Part shown: piece after piece, positions 22,950-23,319 of the stretch
Position numbering within the stretch: the first letter of the stretch is position 1
Layout: every line of letters starts with the position of its first letter
DNA from: an uncultured Clostridia bacterium
GTDB lineage: Bacteria > Bacillota > Clostridia > UMGS1810
Length of the DNA stretch: 23,319 bases
Assembly: GCA_934500705.1 (NCBI GenBank)
Contig: CAKSTI010000022.1
Location: forward strand, 1 to 23,319
Direction of reading: 5' to 3'
Program-made: the position numbers and the translations under genes
Notes under the pieces: generated by a model
Told to the model about the DNA's origin: nothing
Database searches by the model: none
Seen by the model: only the letters and a program-made list of their open reading frames with translations

Positions 22950-23025
22950 CGGGGTGTGGCGCAGTTGGTAGCGTGCGACATTTGGGATGTTGAGGCCGCA
23001 GGTTCGAACCCTGTCACTCCGACCA
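22950..23025 (+). tRNA. tRNA-Pro (anticodon TGG)
   Basis: Acceptor CGGGGTG pairs with CACTCCG (one G-T). The D arm is GCGCAGTTGGTAGCGTGC, the anticodon loop TTTGGGA gives TGG, and the T arm is GCAGGTTCGAACCCTGT. Discriminator A and CCA are encoded. TGG is the proline isoacceptor that can read all or most CCN codons. Its last 17 nt are also the first 17 nt of the 205-bp tandem unit that follows. Confidence 0.96.
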
Positions 23026-23319
23026 AAACAAAAAGATGGTGCGAGCCGTCTTTTTGTTTTGAATTAATTGAAAAGGGTTCGAACCTTGAGAAGGCGTCTG
23101 CCGTCCCGGCACAACAGTCCGGTGGACTGTTTGCAGGCAGGCGGTGCGCAGACGGGTACCGGAGCACGCAGTGCTTGGGTCGTCAAGCAGTACAGATTGC
23201 GCAGCAATATGTTCCCTGTCACTCCGACCAAAACAAAAAGACGGTGCGAGCCGTCTTTTTGTTTTGAATTAATTGAAAAGGGTTCGAACCTTGAGAAGGC
23301 GTCTGCCGTCCCGGCACAA
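23009..23319 (+). repeat. 205-bp tandem repeat beginning in the tRNA-Pro 3' end
   Basis: The sequence 23009-23114 recurs at 23214-23319 with one difference in 106 bp (T23037 to C23242); the second copy runs off the window. Each unit starts with the last 17 nt of tRNA-Pro (CCCTGTCACTCCGACCA), then the terminator hairpin, a GGGTTCGAACC palindrome (23084-23094), an ACAGTCC/GGACTGT hairpin and a 7-bp CGTCTGC/GCAGACG inverted repeat. There is no convincing ORF; translations across it look like tRNA read-through. The number of units is unknown. Confidence 0.85.
23024..23061 (+). terminator. Terminator of tRNA-Pro
   Basis: A 16-bp stem (23024-23039 with 23046-23061, loop TGCGAG) starts in the CCA end of the tRNA and has a T-rich 3' arm. 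In this copy one pair is G-T. The same hairpin recurs at 23229-23266 with a perfect stem. Confidence 0.85.

Noticed and set aside
22956..23267. 103-residue ORF over tRNA-Pro and the tandem repeat
   Set aside because: It starts within the tRNA and has the SNPVTPT-type sequence that results from translating tRNA genes.
23009..23319. CRISPR array
   Set aside because: The repeat is 205 bp long and directly tandem, with no short repeats and unique spacers, and no cas genes are present.

Overview
The window looks like chromosomal DNA of a low- to mid-GC Firmicute of class Clostridia, probably an anaerobic gut or fibre-associated species. The grounds are clear AGGAGG-type ribosome binding sites, sigma-A promoters with 17-bp spacers, a glmS ribozyme, homodimeric (GlyQS-type) glycyl-tRNA synthetase, SLH-domain surface anchoring, cohesin and dockerin modules, and an SwrC-like RND pump. 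I made no database search; all family calls come from motifs read in the translated sequence.

Layout. (1) 3-3229, plus strand: the 3' part of a large repeat protein ending in a dockerin, a strongly hairpinned 270-bp gap, then a secreted cohesin-linker-3xSLH protein. Together they form a plausible minimal cell-surface docking pair. (2) 3314-5025, minus strand: a secreted copper-amine-oxidase-N-like protein and three small proteins of unknown function, two apparently starting at TTG. (3) 5138-7987: a tRNA-T-arm-like repeat end, a strong promoter, the glmS ribozyme and glmS. A 278-bp foldback element follows, with 28-bp terminal inverted repeats and two internal hairpins, and it interrupts an XRE regulator gene. 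(4) 8067-9530: htrA-type membrane-anchored serine protease with OmpR-like tandem direct repeats in its upstream region. (5) 9606-12491: an SGNH-hydrolase/MBOAT pair (surface O-acylation) divergent from a small XRE regulator, with a shared GTTGCT repeat in both promoters. (6) 12578-15092: intracellular GH13 enzyme, tRNA-Gln(CTG), and a HAD enzyme of the phosphomannomutase type. (7) 15172-21098, minus strand: a four-gene operon marR - tolC-like - MFP lipoprotein - RND pump, with a palindrome over the marR -10 box. (8) 21270-22661: glyQS. (9) 22950-23319: tRNA-Pro(TGG), whose last 17 nt begin a 205-bp unit repeated in tandem at least 1.5 times up to the window edge.

The most unusual items are the foldback element at 7461-7738 (removing it restores an XRE-like reading frame), the 205-bp tandem unit that starts inside tRNA-Pro, the structured gap between the dockerin and cohesin genes, and a TolC-family protein with very short barrel regions in an apparently single-membrane bacterium. 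I saw no phage, plasmid, CRISPR or classical biosynthetic cluster.
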